Shown here: positions 1 through 9,312 of the stretch, one piece after another | Layout of the letters: each line of letters opens with the position of its first letter | Numbering within the stretch: position 1 is the first letter of the stretch | Assembly (NCBI GenBank): GCA_015484935.1 | Contig: WFUQ01000023.1 | Coordinates: 1 to 9,312, forward strand | Source of the DNA: Gammaproteobacteria bacterium | Lineage (GTDB): Bacteria; Pseudomonadota; Gammaproteobacteria; SZUA-229 | Direction: 5' to 3' | DNA length: 9,312 nt | Position numbers and translations under genes: made by a program | Notes under the pieces: generated by a model | What the model saw: only the letters and a program-made list of their open reading frames with translations | Database searches by the model: none | What the model was told of the DNA's origin: nothing

Positions 1-192
1 GGCGTAAGCCTCTTTCAACGATTCACTGATCTGATGAAACTCGAAATGGAACACACTGCTGAGCATGTGATAGAGCTGTTGAAACTCTTTCTCCTGCGAA
101 TCCAGTCGCCCGTCACGAAGACACATCTCCAGTATGTCGCGTTTGCGGTAGGGGATAAATCGGAAGAACTGCTTTGTAATCGGTTCAGGCAT
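1..192 (-). CDS. DUF3754 (TMEM143-like) protein, N-terminal 64 codons, cut by the window edge
   Basis: This partial gene reads leftward from an ATG at 192-190 and is open to the window edge, giving 64 residues. The visible protein begins MPEPITKQFFRFIPYRKRDI and continues with an acidic/polar helix and the segment HMLSSVFHFEFHQ, then LKEAYA. The pattern of RFIP-x-RK near the start, an aromatic-rich FHFE-H about 30 residues later and a LK-AYA segment is what I recall for the N-terminus of DUF3754 proteins, a poorly characterised family with C-terminal membrane segments related to TMEM143. The C-terminal part is outside the window, so completeness cannot be judged. The start codon overlaps the stop of the upstream transporter gene as TGATG, so the two are probably translationally coupled. 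The family call is from memory of the pattern; no function is claimed. Confidence 0.7.
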   Translation of the reverse strand, partial: MPEPITKQFFRFIPYRKRDILEMCLRDGRLDSQEKEFQQLYHMLSSVFHFEFHQISESLKEAYA

Positions 193-1580
193 CAGGTAAG
201 AAACATATAAGTGATGGTGGTGATAATGAAGGCTCCAGCGAAGTTCAATACGACACCTTCACTCGCCATCCTTTTCGTGGTGAAGAAACCACTGGCATAA
301 ACGATGCTGTTGGGTGCGGTGGCGACCGGCATCATGAACGCACAACTGGCGCTGATGGTGGCGGGTATCATCAGTAACATGGGGTCGATATCTGAACCTA
401 TTGCGGTGGCTGCGAGTACCGGCATCAGTAGCACCGTACTGGCAGTGTTGCTGGTTGTTTCGGTGAGAAAAGTCACGGCCAGACAGATTGCGAATATCAT
501 CAGGATGACGGGCAGGGTCGAAAGATCGGACAGGTTTTCTGCGATTGCTGTGCTCAGTCCGGAAACGCCGAAGGCTTTGGCGAGGCAGATGCCGCCACCG
601 AACAGTAACAGGATTCCCCAGGGGATGGTGGCGGCCGTTTCCCAATCCAGCAGACGATCACCTTTGTGACTGTCTTTACCCGCCGGGATGATGAACATCA
701 ACACCACCGCGATGAGTGCGACCGATGCATCATTGGCGCTAGTCAGGTCAAACCAGTTGCTCCAGCCACCGAACGGTTCCTTGCGTGTTATCCATGCCAG
801 TGCGGTGATAGCAAAGACCATCATCACGCGTTTCTCCAGGCTGCTCCAACGCCCCACATCGGGCATATCGAAACCGCCTTCGTAACTGAGTTTTCTGGTC
901 AGCCAGAACCAGGTGACCGGTATCATGGCGATCACCACCGGGATGCCCCAGCTCATCCATTGGGTGAACGAGACGTTCTGCTGGAAGGTCTGTTCGTACA
1001 CTTGCATGAATACCAGATTCGGCGGTGTGCCGATGGGCGTACCGATGCCACCGATGCTGGCAGCGAAAGCGATACTCAACATCAGTGGTATCGACAGGTC
1101 TTTATCTCTCGCCTGGTCGGCGACAGCGAGTGCGACGGGTAATAGCATCAAGGTGGTGGCGGTATTGGATATCCACATGCTCAACACCGCAGCTGTCACC
1201 ATGAAACCGAGCACCAGTTGCTTGCTGCTGCTGTTACCGAACAGGTTGACCATGAACAGCGCGAGCCGCAGGTGTGCACCGCTGCGTTCCATGGATTTGG
1301 ACAGGATGAAGCCACCGAGTAACAACAGGATGAGTGGGCTACCGTAGGCTTGCCCGACCTGGTCTTTGGTGAGTACGCCACTCAACTGGAATACCGCGAG
1401 CGGGATGAGCGAGGTGACAGGGATCGGTACGGGTTCGAATACCCACCAGACTACACATAACAGGGCGACGGCTGCGGTCAGTGCCAGCGCAAAATTATCT
1501 GCTGACTGGTCATGGATGAGTACATAGCCGAGTAGAGCCGTGACAGGTCCGAGCAGTAGTGTGATACTTTTAGTATTCAT
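192..1580 (-). CDS. SLC13/DASS-family sodium-coupled anion (dicarboxylate or sulfate) symporter
   Basis: This encodes a 462-residue, very hydrophobic inner-membrane protein, about the size of the Vibrio cholerae dicarboxylate transporter VcINDY. It carries both Ser-Asn-Thr motifs that bind sodium and substrate in this family: WISNTATT (SNT at 138-140) and TETTSNTAST (SNT at 377-379). A GIGTPIGTPPN loop lies near 178-188. Residues 411-427 (AS..F..PVA...N.IV) fit the Na/sulfate symporter signature. The start follows a closely spaced AGGA. The gene lies 58 bases downstream of bcp on the same strand and overlaps the next gene by one base, suggesting an operon. Family membership is secure. The substrate is not: sulfate, phosphate and C4-dicarboxylates all occur in the family. 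The divergent malic enzyme gene next door makes malate, succinate or fumarate uptake the more attractive inference. Confidence 0.93.
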   Translation of the reverse strand: MNTKSITLLLGPVTALLGYVLIHDQSADNFALALTAAVALLCVVWWVFEPVPIPVTSLIPLAVFQLSGVLTKDQVGQAYGSPLILLLLGGFILSKSMERSGAHLRLALFMVNLFGNSSSKQLVLGFMVTAAVLSMWISNTATTLMLLPVALAVADQARDKDLSIPLMLSIAFAASIGGIGTPIGTPPNLVFMQVYEQTFQQNVSFTQWMSWGIPVVIAMIPVTWFWLTRKLSYEGGFDMPDVGRWSSLEKRVMMVFAITALAWITRKEPFGGWSNWFDLTSANDASVALIAVVLMFIIPAGKDSHKGDRLLDWETAATIPWGILLLFGGGICLAKAFGVSGLSTAIAENLSDLSTLPVILMIFAICLAVTFLTETTSNTASTVLLMPVLAATAIGSDIDPMLLMIPATISASCAFMMPVATAPNSIVYASGFFTTKRMASEGVVLNFAGAFIITTITYMFLT

Positions 1581-1638
1581 TGTCCTGTTACCGGGTCGGC
1601 TAAACGCCAGGATCGAGCCAGCTTGTCAGTGTGGCAGA

Positions 1639-2106
1639 TTAAAGCGATCTGATCACTTCCAGCATGGCTTCGGCATGACCTTCCGCTTTAACGCCATACA
1701 GTGCGTTTACCAGCGTACCCTGTTTATCGATGATGAACGTCGAGCGCACGATACCCATCTTCTTCACCCCGTTCTTTTCTTTTTCCTGCCAGACATCATA
1801 AGCGGCACAGACTTCACCGCTGGTGTCCGCCAGCAGTTCTACCTTGAGACCGTATTTATCGACAAACGCCCGGTGACTGTTGCAGTCATCCTTGCTGACG
1901 CCGATGATGACGGTGTCGTGTCTGGCGAATTCACTGGAAAGCCGGGTGAAATCATTCGCTTCTATGGTACAACCGGGAGTATCATCCTTGGGGTAGAAAT
2001 AGAGGATGACATTTTTATCGTTCCTGTAATCGGCTAATGAAACGATCTCGTCATTCTGGTCGCGGGAGCTGAACCCGGGGGCTATATCGCCTGTCTGTAA
2101 CATCAT
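1639..2106 (-). CDS. bcp: Thioredoxin-dependent peroxiredoxin, Bcp/PrxQ family
   Basis: This is a cytoplasmic peroxiredoxin that would reduce hydrogen peroxide and organic hydroperoxides, normally with thioredoxin as electron donor. From the start at 2106 it has 155 residues, close to E. coli Bcp. The peroxidatic site is YFYPKDDTPGCTIEA, with Cys46, Thr43 and Pro39 in the usual P-x3-T-x2-C arrangement. The resolving cysteine found five residues later in E. coli Bcp is Asn here. Other cysteines lie in SKDDC and in GEVCAAYDVW. The frame stays open to 2190, but I prefer 2106 (or the adjacent ATG at 2103): an AGGA lies just upstream, the protein then begins like other Bcps (LQTGDIAPGF), and a candidate promoter sits at 2134-2161. 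It is probably the first gene of a unit with the transporter and the DUF3754 gene. Confidence 0.93.
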   Translation of the reverse strand: MMLQTGDIAPGFSSRDQNDEIVSLADYRNDKNVILYFYPKDDTPGCTIEANDFTRLSSEFARHDTVIIGVSKDDCNSHRAFVDKYGLKVELLADTSGEVCAAYDVWQEKEKNGVKKMGIVRSTFIIDKQGTLVNALYGVKAEGHAEAMLEVIRSL

Positions 2107-2133
2107 GGAATCCTGAATTGATATGGTGTCTGT

Positions 2134-2161
2134 ATTATCCATATCGTAAAGGTTTCGTCTA
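2134..2161 (-). promoter_or_regulatory. Candidate sigma70-type promoter for bcp
   Basis: Read on the minus strand, TAGACG (four of six matches to TTGACA) is followed after 16 bases by GATAAT (five of six matches to TATAAT). Transcription would start near 2127, giving a leader of about 20 bases that contains the AGGA ribosome site before the ATG at 2106. This would exclude the longer start codons of the bcp frame. It is a visual match only. Confidence 0.45.
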
Positions 2162-2174
2162 TACACAGTGTATA
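2160..2174. promoter_or_regulatory. 15-base palindrome, candidate operator between bcp and maeB
   Basis: The sequence TATACACAGTGTATA is a perfect 7-base inverted repeat around a single central A. It lies between the divergent bcp and maeB starts. It touches the -35 side of the candidate bcp promoter and ends about 20 bases before the maeB ATG, so a dimeric regulator bound here could affect both units. The regulator is not identifiable from this window. Confidence 0.45.
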
Positions 2175-2194
2175 AATAATAAAAAAACAAAACT

Positions 2195-4465
2195 ATGTCT
2201 GATTACGATGAAGATGCGCTCAAGTATCACGAATTTCCGAAGCCGGGAAAGCTGGAAGTCTGTGCGATCAAACCTCTCGAAACCCAGCATGATCTGTCAC
2301 TGGCCTATTCACCGGGTGTGGCGGCAGCCTGTAATGCCATCGTCGATGATGCCGATAATGCGGCCAGATTTACCGCACGTTCCAATCTGGTAGGTGTGGT
2401 GACCAACGGCAGTGCCGTACTCGGGCTGGGTAACATTGGACCGCTGGCGTCCAAACCAGTGATGGAAGGCAAGGCGGTACTGTTCAAAAAATTCAGTGAT
2501 ATCGATGTGTTCGATATCGAAGTCGATCAACCGGATATCGACAAGTTCGTCGATACCGTCGCAGCACTCGAACCCACCTTCGGTGGCATCAACCTGGAAG
2601 ACATCAAGGCACCGGAATGTTTCGAGATAGAGCAACGCCTGCGCGAACGCATGCGTATCCCTGTCTTCCATGACGATCAACATGGCACGGCGATCATCGT
2701 TGCGGCCGCAGTCATCAGTGGTCTGAAGGTGACGGGCAAGGATATCGCCGATGTCAGACTGGTCGCATCCGGTGCCGGTGCGGCAGCGCTCGCCTGTCTG
2801 AACCAACTGGTCAGTGCCGGTGTGAGAAAAGAAAACATTGTGGTGACTGACAGGGAAGGCGTGGTCTACATCGGTCGCGAGGCGCATATGGACAAATGGA
2901 AGCAGGTCTACGCCATCGATACCGATGCGCGCACGCTGGATGATGTGATAGCAGGTGCCGATATATTTTTAGGCTTGTCAGCACCGCGTGTACTCAAACC
3001 CGAGATGGTCGCGAAGATGGCTGAGCAACCCGTCATCATGGCACTGGCGAATCCCACACCTGAGATACTACCCGAAGAGATCAAGGCGGTACGTGACGAT
3101 GCACTCATCTGCACCGGACGTTCGGATTACCCGAATCAGGTCAATAACGTACTCTGTTTCCCCTATATCTTCCGGGGTGCGCTGGATGTGGGGGCGTGTT
3201 GTATCAACGATGAGATGAAGCTGGCCTGCGTCAATGCGCTGTCCGAACTGGTGCAACAGGAAGTGTCTGACAGGGTGTTACGTGCTTATGGCGGCAAGCC
3301 GGACAAGTTCGGCCCGGACTATCTCATCCCCAAACCGTTTGACCCACGCCTCATCATCGAGCTGTCTGTAGCGGTGGCGAAGGCGGCTATGGATTCGGGG
3401 GTGGCGACACGGCCTATCGACGATCTGTATGAATACCGCAGCCGGTTACAGGATTTCGTTTATCGCACAGGTCTGTTCATGCGGCCGGTGTTCGAACGTG
3501 CTCGTGGCTCCAATAAACGTCTGGTCTTTGCCGAAGGTGAAGAGATACGGGTATTGCAGGCGGCGCAGCAGGTGGTCGATAACGAGATAGCTGTGCCGAT
3601 ACTGGTAGGGAATCGCTGCAACATCGAAGACAATATCAATCAGCTGGGTCTACGGATACGTGACGGGCAGGATGTCACCATCGTCGATCCGCAGGATAAT
3701 CCGGATTACGAAAAATACTGGCAGATGTACCATCAGATCATGGGACGCAAGGGCGTGACACCGGGTGGTGCACAATATCTGTTACGCACACAACGCACCA
3801 TACTGGCTTCGTTGATGGTGCGAGCCGGTGCAGCCGATGCCATGATCTGCGGTGTGATAGGAGGATTTCGACGCAACCTGGCGACACTCATGAACGTGGT
3901 CGGTAGAGCAGAGGGTATCCACGATGCCTCGACGCTGGTGGCACATCTCATGCCGTCACAGACATTGTTCATCTGTGATGCGCATGTCACCGCAGAGCCG
4001 ACCACCTCCGAACTGGTCGAGACGACCTTGCTGGCTGCGGAAGAGATACGGGGTTTCGGTATCACACCTAAAGCTGCGCTGGTGTCACAGTCGAACTACG
4101 GGGCGTTCGATCACCCGACGACAGTGAAAGTGAAAAATGCGGTCGAGATATTGCAGGAGATCGCACCTGATCTGGAAGTCGATGGTGAGATGCATGCCGA
4201 TGCCGCTCTTGATGAAGCCATCCGGAAACGGTTATTTCCCAATTCAAAACTGAGTGGCAGTGCCAATCTGCTGGTGATGCCGAATGCCGATGCGGCCAAT
4301 ATCTCGGTGAATCTGCTGAAGGTGATCGGCAACGGTATCACTGTCGGGCCGATCCTGATGGGCATGTCGAAATCGGTGCATGTGGTCGCACAGTCGATCT
4401 CGGTAAGAAGTCTGGTGAATATGAGCGCAGTCGCTATCGAACATACCTTGCGGATGAAGTGTTAG
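2195..4465 (+). CDS. maeB: Malic enzyme with C-terminal phosphotransacetylase-like domain (MaeB type)
   Basis: This cytoplasmic enzyme oxidatively decarboxylates malate to pyruvate and CO2, usually with NADP in this family. It has 756 residues, nearly the length of E. coli MaeB. The N-terminal malic domain shows [15 protein letters not shown] with the expected catalytic Tyr38, and GKAVLFKK with the expected catalytic Lys93. Metal-site segments NLEDI (133-137) and FHDDQHGT (158-165) follow. The dinucleotide fold begins at ASGAGAAA (191-198), with ANPTPE and [11 protein letters not shown] further on. From about 430 to the end is a PTA-like domain; in MaeB proteins this part is regulatory, sensing acetyl-CoA, rather than a working transacetylase. 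The start is fixed by alignment to the family N-terminus, but the bases before it are A-rich with no Shine-Dalgarno sequence. NADP preference is inferred from the family only. Confidence 0.95.
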   Translation: MSDYDEDALKYHEFPKPGKLEVCAIKPLETQHDLSLAYSPGVAAACNAIVDDADNAARFTARSNLVGVVTNGSAVLGLGNIGPLASKPVMEGKAVLFKKFSDIDVFDIEVDQPDIDKFVDTVAALEPTFGGINLEDIKAPECFEIEQRLRERMRIPVFHDDQHGTAIIVAAAVISGLKVTGKDIADVRLVASGAGAAALACLNQLVSAGVRKENIVVTDREGVVYIGREAHMDKWKQVYAIDTDARTLDDVIAGADIFLGLSAPRVLKPEMVAKMAEQPVIMALANPTPEILPEEIKAVRDDALICTGRSDYPNQVNNVLCFPYIFRGALDVGACCINDEMKLACVNALSELVQQEVSDRVLRAYGGKPDKFGPDYLIPKPFDPRLIIELSVAVAKAAMDSGVATRPIDDLYEYRSRLQDFVYRTGLFMRPVFERARGSNKRLVFAEGEEIRVLQAAQQVVDNEIAVPILVGNRCNIEDNINQLGLRIRDGQDVTIVDPQDNPDYEKYWQMYHQIMGRKGVTPGGAQYLLRTQRTILASLMVRAGAADAMICGVIGGFRRNLATLMNVVGRAEGIHDASTLVAHLMPSQTLFICDAHVTAEPTTSELVETTLLAAEEIRGFGITPKAALVSQSNYGAFDHPTTVKVKNAVEILQEIAPDLEVDGEMHADAALDEAIRKRLFPNSKLSGSANLLVMPNADAANISVNLLKVIGNGITVGPILMGMSKSVHVVAQSISVRSLVNMSAVAIEHTLRMKC

Positions 4466-4494
4466 CCGCGGCGCTGCAAAATCGCAAAACGGGT

Positions 4495-4668
4495 TCAGGC
4501 GTATACTTTCTTGGTCGAACGCTGAGTCGGTTGTTTCTGATGCACAGGTGCACATGATTCGGGTTGGGAGAGTTCCTTGCTCCAGTCTACGCCCACAGGC
4601 GTGGCGAGGCTGCCGAAACCGAATCCGATCGCAAATAACAAACCTATAACGATAAATTGTTTGAACAT
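4495..4668 (-). CDS. Small 57-residue protein with signal peptide or single membrane anchor
   Basis: This short frame begins MFKQFIVIGLLFAIGFGFGS and ends TKKVYA. Residues 5-22 are hydrophobic after a lysine at position 3, which is the layout of a Sec signal peptide or an N-terminal membrane anchor; SLA at 20-22 followed by TP would be a possible cleavage point. The remaining 35 or so residues are polar with one cysteine (Cys39). A GGAG lies eight bases before the ATG, which is near-ideal spacing and the strongest evidence for translation. It converges on maeB, with only 29 bases between the two stop codons and no clear terminator there. I do not recognise the family. A longer overlapping frame starting at 4684 lacks these features and runs antisense into maeB, so this frame is preferred. 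Confidence 0.6.
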   Translation of the reverse strand: MFKQFIVIGLLFAIGFGFGSLATPVGVDWSKELSQPESCAPVHQKQPTQRSTKKVYA

Positions 4669-4749
4669 ATCTGTAGCTCCACAACTTTTCTCACATTTAC
4701 GAAGAGTGTTGTATCGTGTTGTAAAAGACTGCTGTCAGATACGAAGCAA

Positions 4750-4788
4750 TCCCTGTGCCATCCTGTAAAAAAGCCTATGGAACAGGGA
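4750..4788. repeat. Long imperfect hairpin in the leader of the 57-residue gene
   Basis: Bases 4750-4761 (TCCCTGTGCCAT) pair with 4777-4788 (ATGGAACAGGGA) in a 12-pair stem with one mismatch, closing a 15-base loop that contains an A-run on the plus strand (U-run on the minus strand). CCTGT at 4762-4766 could compete for the same ACAGG arm, so two alternative folds are possible. No U-tract directly follows the stem on either strand, so it is not a standard terminator. Confidence 0.5.
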
Positions 4789-4873
4789 CTTGGAAAAACA
4801 GTGGATTTTACTTATCGCCAAACTGTCAAAAGCCTCGACAGCTGAATCGATAGCTTTGGCGGGGAAAACAGTG
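4763..4873. repeat. Two degenerate repeat units sharing CTGT..AAAAGCCT..ACAG..GGAAAACAGTG
   Basis: Unit one (4763-4803) and unit two (4823-4873) share the same ordered blocks on the plus strand: CTGT, an A-run ending in AGCCT, ACAG, and a final GGAAAA(A)CAGTG. The final blocks, at 4792-4803 and 4863-4873, differ by one A. The units are otherwise diverged and of unequal length. They fill much of the 206-base stretch between the 66-residue and 57-residue genes, a region without any coding frame I accept. Confidence 0.5.
4816..4861. other. Structured element with 7-pair outer stem and inner hairpin
   Basis: CGCCAAA at 4816-4822 pairs perfectly with TTTGGCG at 4855-4861. Immediately inside, CTGTC at 4823-4827 pairs with GACAG at 4837-4841. 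The two stems abut, as in a small branched RNA fold. It starts 14 bases after the stop of the 66-residue gene on the minus strand and could be a processing site, a leader structure for the 57-residue gene or a small RNA. It matches no riboswitch class I can recognise. Confidence 0.45.
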
Positions 4874-4874
4874 C

Positions 4875-5075
4875 TCAGTCTCTGTCCACGTAGACTCGCA
4901 TGATGCATTTCAGCTCTTGCAGTACGAGTCGATAGTCTGAACGACTCAGTGTGTGATATGTATCGATGGTCTTGCCCTGTTCGAGCAGCGTGATGATCTT
5001 ATTGACGTGCGTGCAACCCAGAACGCATATCTCATCGACGATAGTCTGTAATTCTGGTGGCAAGGTGTTTGGCAA
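4875..5075 (-). CDS. Small conserved-looking 66-residue protein downstream of zapE, TTG start
   Basis: The frame gives a 66-residue soluble protein beginning MPNTLPPELQTIVDEI, with cysteines at 17, 21 and 57 and mostly helical-looking sequence (ELQTIVDEI, VNKIITLLEQGK, SDYRLVLQELKCIMRVY). It begins with TTG only eight bases after the zapE stop, and no ATG or clear Shine-Dalgarno sequence is available. Translation would therefore depend on coupling to zapE. A second in-frame TTG lies at codon 5. The CxxxC spacing is suggestive but there is no known metal-binding motif. I do not recognise the family and infer no function. The reality of the gene rests on its tight placement, protein-like composition and lack of a competing frame. 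Confidence 0.6.
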   Translation of the reverse strand: MPNTLPPELQTIVDEICVLGCTHVNKIITLLEQGKTIDTYHTLSRSDYRLVLQELKCIMRVYVDRD

Positions 5076-5083
5076 AATGGTCG

Positions 5084-6178
5084 TTACAGGATGTGAGATT
5101 TAGACAGATAGTGTTCCGAACGCATCTCGATCAGACGGCTTCGGGTGCGTTTGAAGGCGAAGGCTAGCATAGAACCCTGGTAGATTTCATCCACACCGGC
5201 TTCGGCGCTCATGATGAAGGTGACGTTCTTGTCGTATAACTCGTCGATCAGGTAGATAAAACGGCGTGCTTTGTCATCCATATCTTCCGTCATGACCGGC
5301 ACGCCTGACAGCAACACGATACCGTATTCCTCCGCTATCTCGATGTAGTCAGGTGTCGCACGTGGCACGTTACACAACACCTCGAATTCGAACCAGATGA
5401 CCTCGTTGCTGCGTGCAACGGTCGGTATCTCGCGTCTGTTCACCGTGATGACTGCTTCATCGATGATGTCAGATACCGCCAGTGATTCGAGCTGCTGGCG
5501 CATCTTTGTTTTTGTGTCTGCGGTGATCGGTGCATGGTACAGGTCGCTCTTTTCCAGTAGCGCCATGCGATGATCTTCGATGCTGTCGAGGTGGTGTACT
5601 GTCGTCCGCTGTTTGATCAGTGCTATGGCTGGCAGGAAACGTTCACGTTGCAGGCCGTTCAGATACAGGTCATCGGGTATCCGGTTGGAGGTCGCCACCA
5701 GCACCACACCCTGTTTGAACAGTTCGTCCAGCAAGCCATATAACAACATCGCATCGGTGATATTGGTGACGATGAACTCATCTAGGCAGATTATCCGGTA
5801 ACGTGCTGCATATTCCCGGGCGAGATGGGTGAGCGGGTTTTTCTGGCCGTGCAGTGTCGATAGTTGTTCGTGTACGTCCAGCATGAAATGATGGAAGTGC
5901 ATGCGAGCTTTCTGCTCGAAAGGCAGGCATTGATAGAACAGGTTCATCAGCAGGGTTTTGCCGCGGCCGACATCACCCCACAGGTAGACTCCCTGTGGTG
6001 ATGATTGCGGACCGAACAGGGCAGTCTTCATCCGGTTGACGATGCCACTGGTGCGATGCGGGTCGTAATCGAGTAACTGTTCGTACAGCTCTTGCAGGAT
6101 GGACACAGCCTGCGCCTGCGCGGTGTCCGGCTTGAGCTTGTCCTGCTGTAACAGATTCTGGTAACGCGCTTTTATCAT
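5084..6178 (-). CDS. zapE: Cell division protein ZapE (AFG1-like AAA-type ATPase)
   Basis: ZapE is a cytoplasmic ATPase that in E. coli associates with the FtsZ ring and modulates it during constriction; mitochondrial Afg1/LACE1 are relatives. The protein has 364 residues, similar to the E. coli protein. Walker A is GDVGRGKT (68-75), Walker B is IICLDEF (129-135, with Asp133 and Glu134), and the sensor-like ATSN ends at 165. Family segments RMHFHHFMLDVH (92-103), RERFLPAI (178-185), FEFEVLC (263-269), RFIYLIDELYDKNV (306-319) and FKRTRSRLIEMRSEHYL (342-358) are present. The ATG at 6178 has only a weak purine stretch upstream. It is divergent from pyrG and is followed after eight bases by a 66-residue small gene. 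Regulation is not evident. Confidence 0.96.
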   Translation of the reverse strand: MIKARYQNLLQQDKLKPDTAQAQAVSILQELYEQLLDYDPHRTSGIVNRMKTALFGPQSSPQGVYLWGDVGRGKTLLMNLFYQCLPFEQKARMHFHHFMLDVHEQLSTLHGQKNPLTHLAREYAARYRIICLDEFIVTNITDAMLLYGLLDELFKQGVVLVATSNRIPDDLYLNGLQRERFLPAIALIKQRTTVHHLDSIEDHRMALLEKSDLYHAPITADTKTKMRQQLESLAVSDIIDEAVITVNRREIPTVARSNEVIWFEFEVLCNVPRATPDYIEIAEEYGIVLLSGVPVMTEDMDDKARRFIYLIDELYDKNVTFIMSAEAGVDEIYQGSMLAFAFKRTRSRLIEMRSEHYLSKSHIL

Positions 6179-6362
6179 TCAGGCTTTATCTTCATTGATA
6201 AACAGATAGTTATGTCGATTATTAAAAGTATATTATCGGCAAGATGTCAGCTGCTTCCGGGCGATGCTGATGCGATCCAGGTGGTGATGTAAAGTCGTTG
6301 CCGGTCATGTCAATGTTAGTACAGTTAAGCCAAATTTATCTGTTCACCCGGGGTGGCTTTCA
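6179..6362. other. Divergent zapE/pyrG intergenic region, no gene seen
   Basis: No convincing coding frame or RNA gene is visible. Close to zapE, TTTATC (6185-6190) and GATAAA (6197-6202) form a 6-base inverted repeat within the zapE leader. A six-codon minus-strand ATG frame there ends in TGA overlapping the zapE ATG (ATGA). Both could be chance in AT-rich sequence. No zapE promoter was convincing. Confidence 0.4.
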
Positions 6363-6391
6363 TTGTGACTGTAGTCGAATGTTGATACCAT
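6363..6391 (+). promoter_or_regulatory. Candidate pyrG promoter with extended -10
   Basis: TTGTGA (four of six consensus matches) is separated by 17 bases from TACCAT (four of six). The -10 is preceded by TGA, giving the TGn extension that strengthens such promoters. Transcription would start around 6397-6399 in the run CCCG, leaving a leader of about 72 bases before pyrG. This is a visual match only. Confidence 0.4.
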
Positions 6392-6403
6392 AGCATCCCG
6401 TAA

Positions 6404-9312
<2,909 letters not shown>

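Noticed and set aside
666..1142. 158-codon plus-strand frame inside the transporter gene
   Set aside because: It is antisense to a clear SLC13 gene, rich in His, Arg and Asp as expected for an out-of-frame reading, and shows no family pattern.
1540..2037. 165-codon plus-strand frame opposite bcp
   Set aside because: It lies antisense to bcp, whose catalytic motif is unambiguous, and it runs across the bcp-transporter boundary.
2309..2887. 192-codon minus-strand frame inside maeB
   Set aside because: It is the antisense of strongly conserved malic enzyme sequence and has no recognisable domain.
4466..4494. Possible terminator between maeB and the 57-residue gene
   Set aside because: The GC-rich GCCGCGGC stretch gives only a very short stem and there is no T-run in the right place for either strand.
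4244..4684. 146-codon minus-strand frame overlapping the 57-residue gene and the maeB 3' end
   Set aside because: Composition is Arg/His/Cys-rich and most of it is antisense to maeB; the overlapping 57-residue frame has the better ribosome site and a coherent signal-like N-terminus.
4657..4845. 62-codon plus-strand frame over the structured leader
   Set aside because: It has a non-ATG start, no ribosome site, and covers the repeated hairpin region; nothing protein-like in it.

Overview
The window looks like chromosomal DNA of a Gram-negative gammaproteobacterium. The evidence is the gene order pyrG-kdsA-eno, which is typical of Gamma- and Betaproteobacteria, together with a Kdo (LPS core) synthesis gene, a ZapE-type ATPase and a MaeB-type malic enzyme. 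The species cannot be named from the sequence. No mobile element, CRISPR array, tRNA or rRNA is visible, and the density and order of genes are those of a core region.

Layout. Positions 1-2106, minus strand: a compact three-gene unit read right to left. It holds bcp (peroxiredoxin Q), an SLC13/DASS sodium-coupled anion transporter, and the 5' end of a DUF3754 gene that runs off the left edge. The last two overlap as TGATG. Positions 2107-2194: a short divergent control region with a 15-base palindrome and a plausible bcp promoter. Positions 2195-4465, plus strand: maeB, a malic enzyme with a C-terminal phosphotransacetylase-like domain. Positions 4495-6178, minus strand: zapE, a tightly following 66-residue small gene, a 206-base leader with two related hairpin-forming units, and a 57-residue ORF with a signal peptide or membrane anchor and a good ribosome binding site. 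Positions 6179-6469: a divergent intergenic region with a candidate pyrG promoter and leader hairpin. Positions 6470-9312, plus strand: pyrG, kdsA (TGATG overlap) and the first 95 codons of eno.

How the genes fit together. The transporter and the malic enzyme sit on opposite sides of one control region. If the transporter carries C4-dicarboxylates, the pair would import malate or its precursors and decarboxylate malate to pyruvate, so shared control is plausible but unproven. pyrG, kdsA and eno supply CTP, Kdo-8-phosphate and phosphoenolpyruvate. KdsA consumes PEP (the enolase product), and Kdo is later activated with CTP (the PyrG product), which gives this cluster a metabolic logic.

Most of the window is ordinary housekeeping sequence. 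The parts worth a second look are the two small genes near zapE, the repeated structured leader between them, the palindrome in the bcp/maeB region, the KdsA metal-site cysteine, and the Bcp without the usual resolving cysteine. I see no convincing new multi-gene system.
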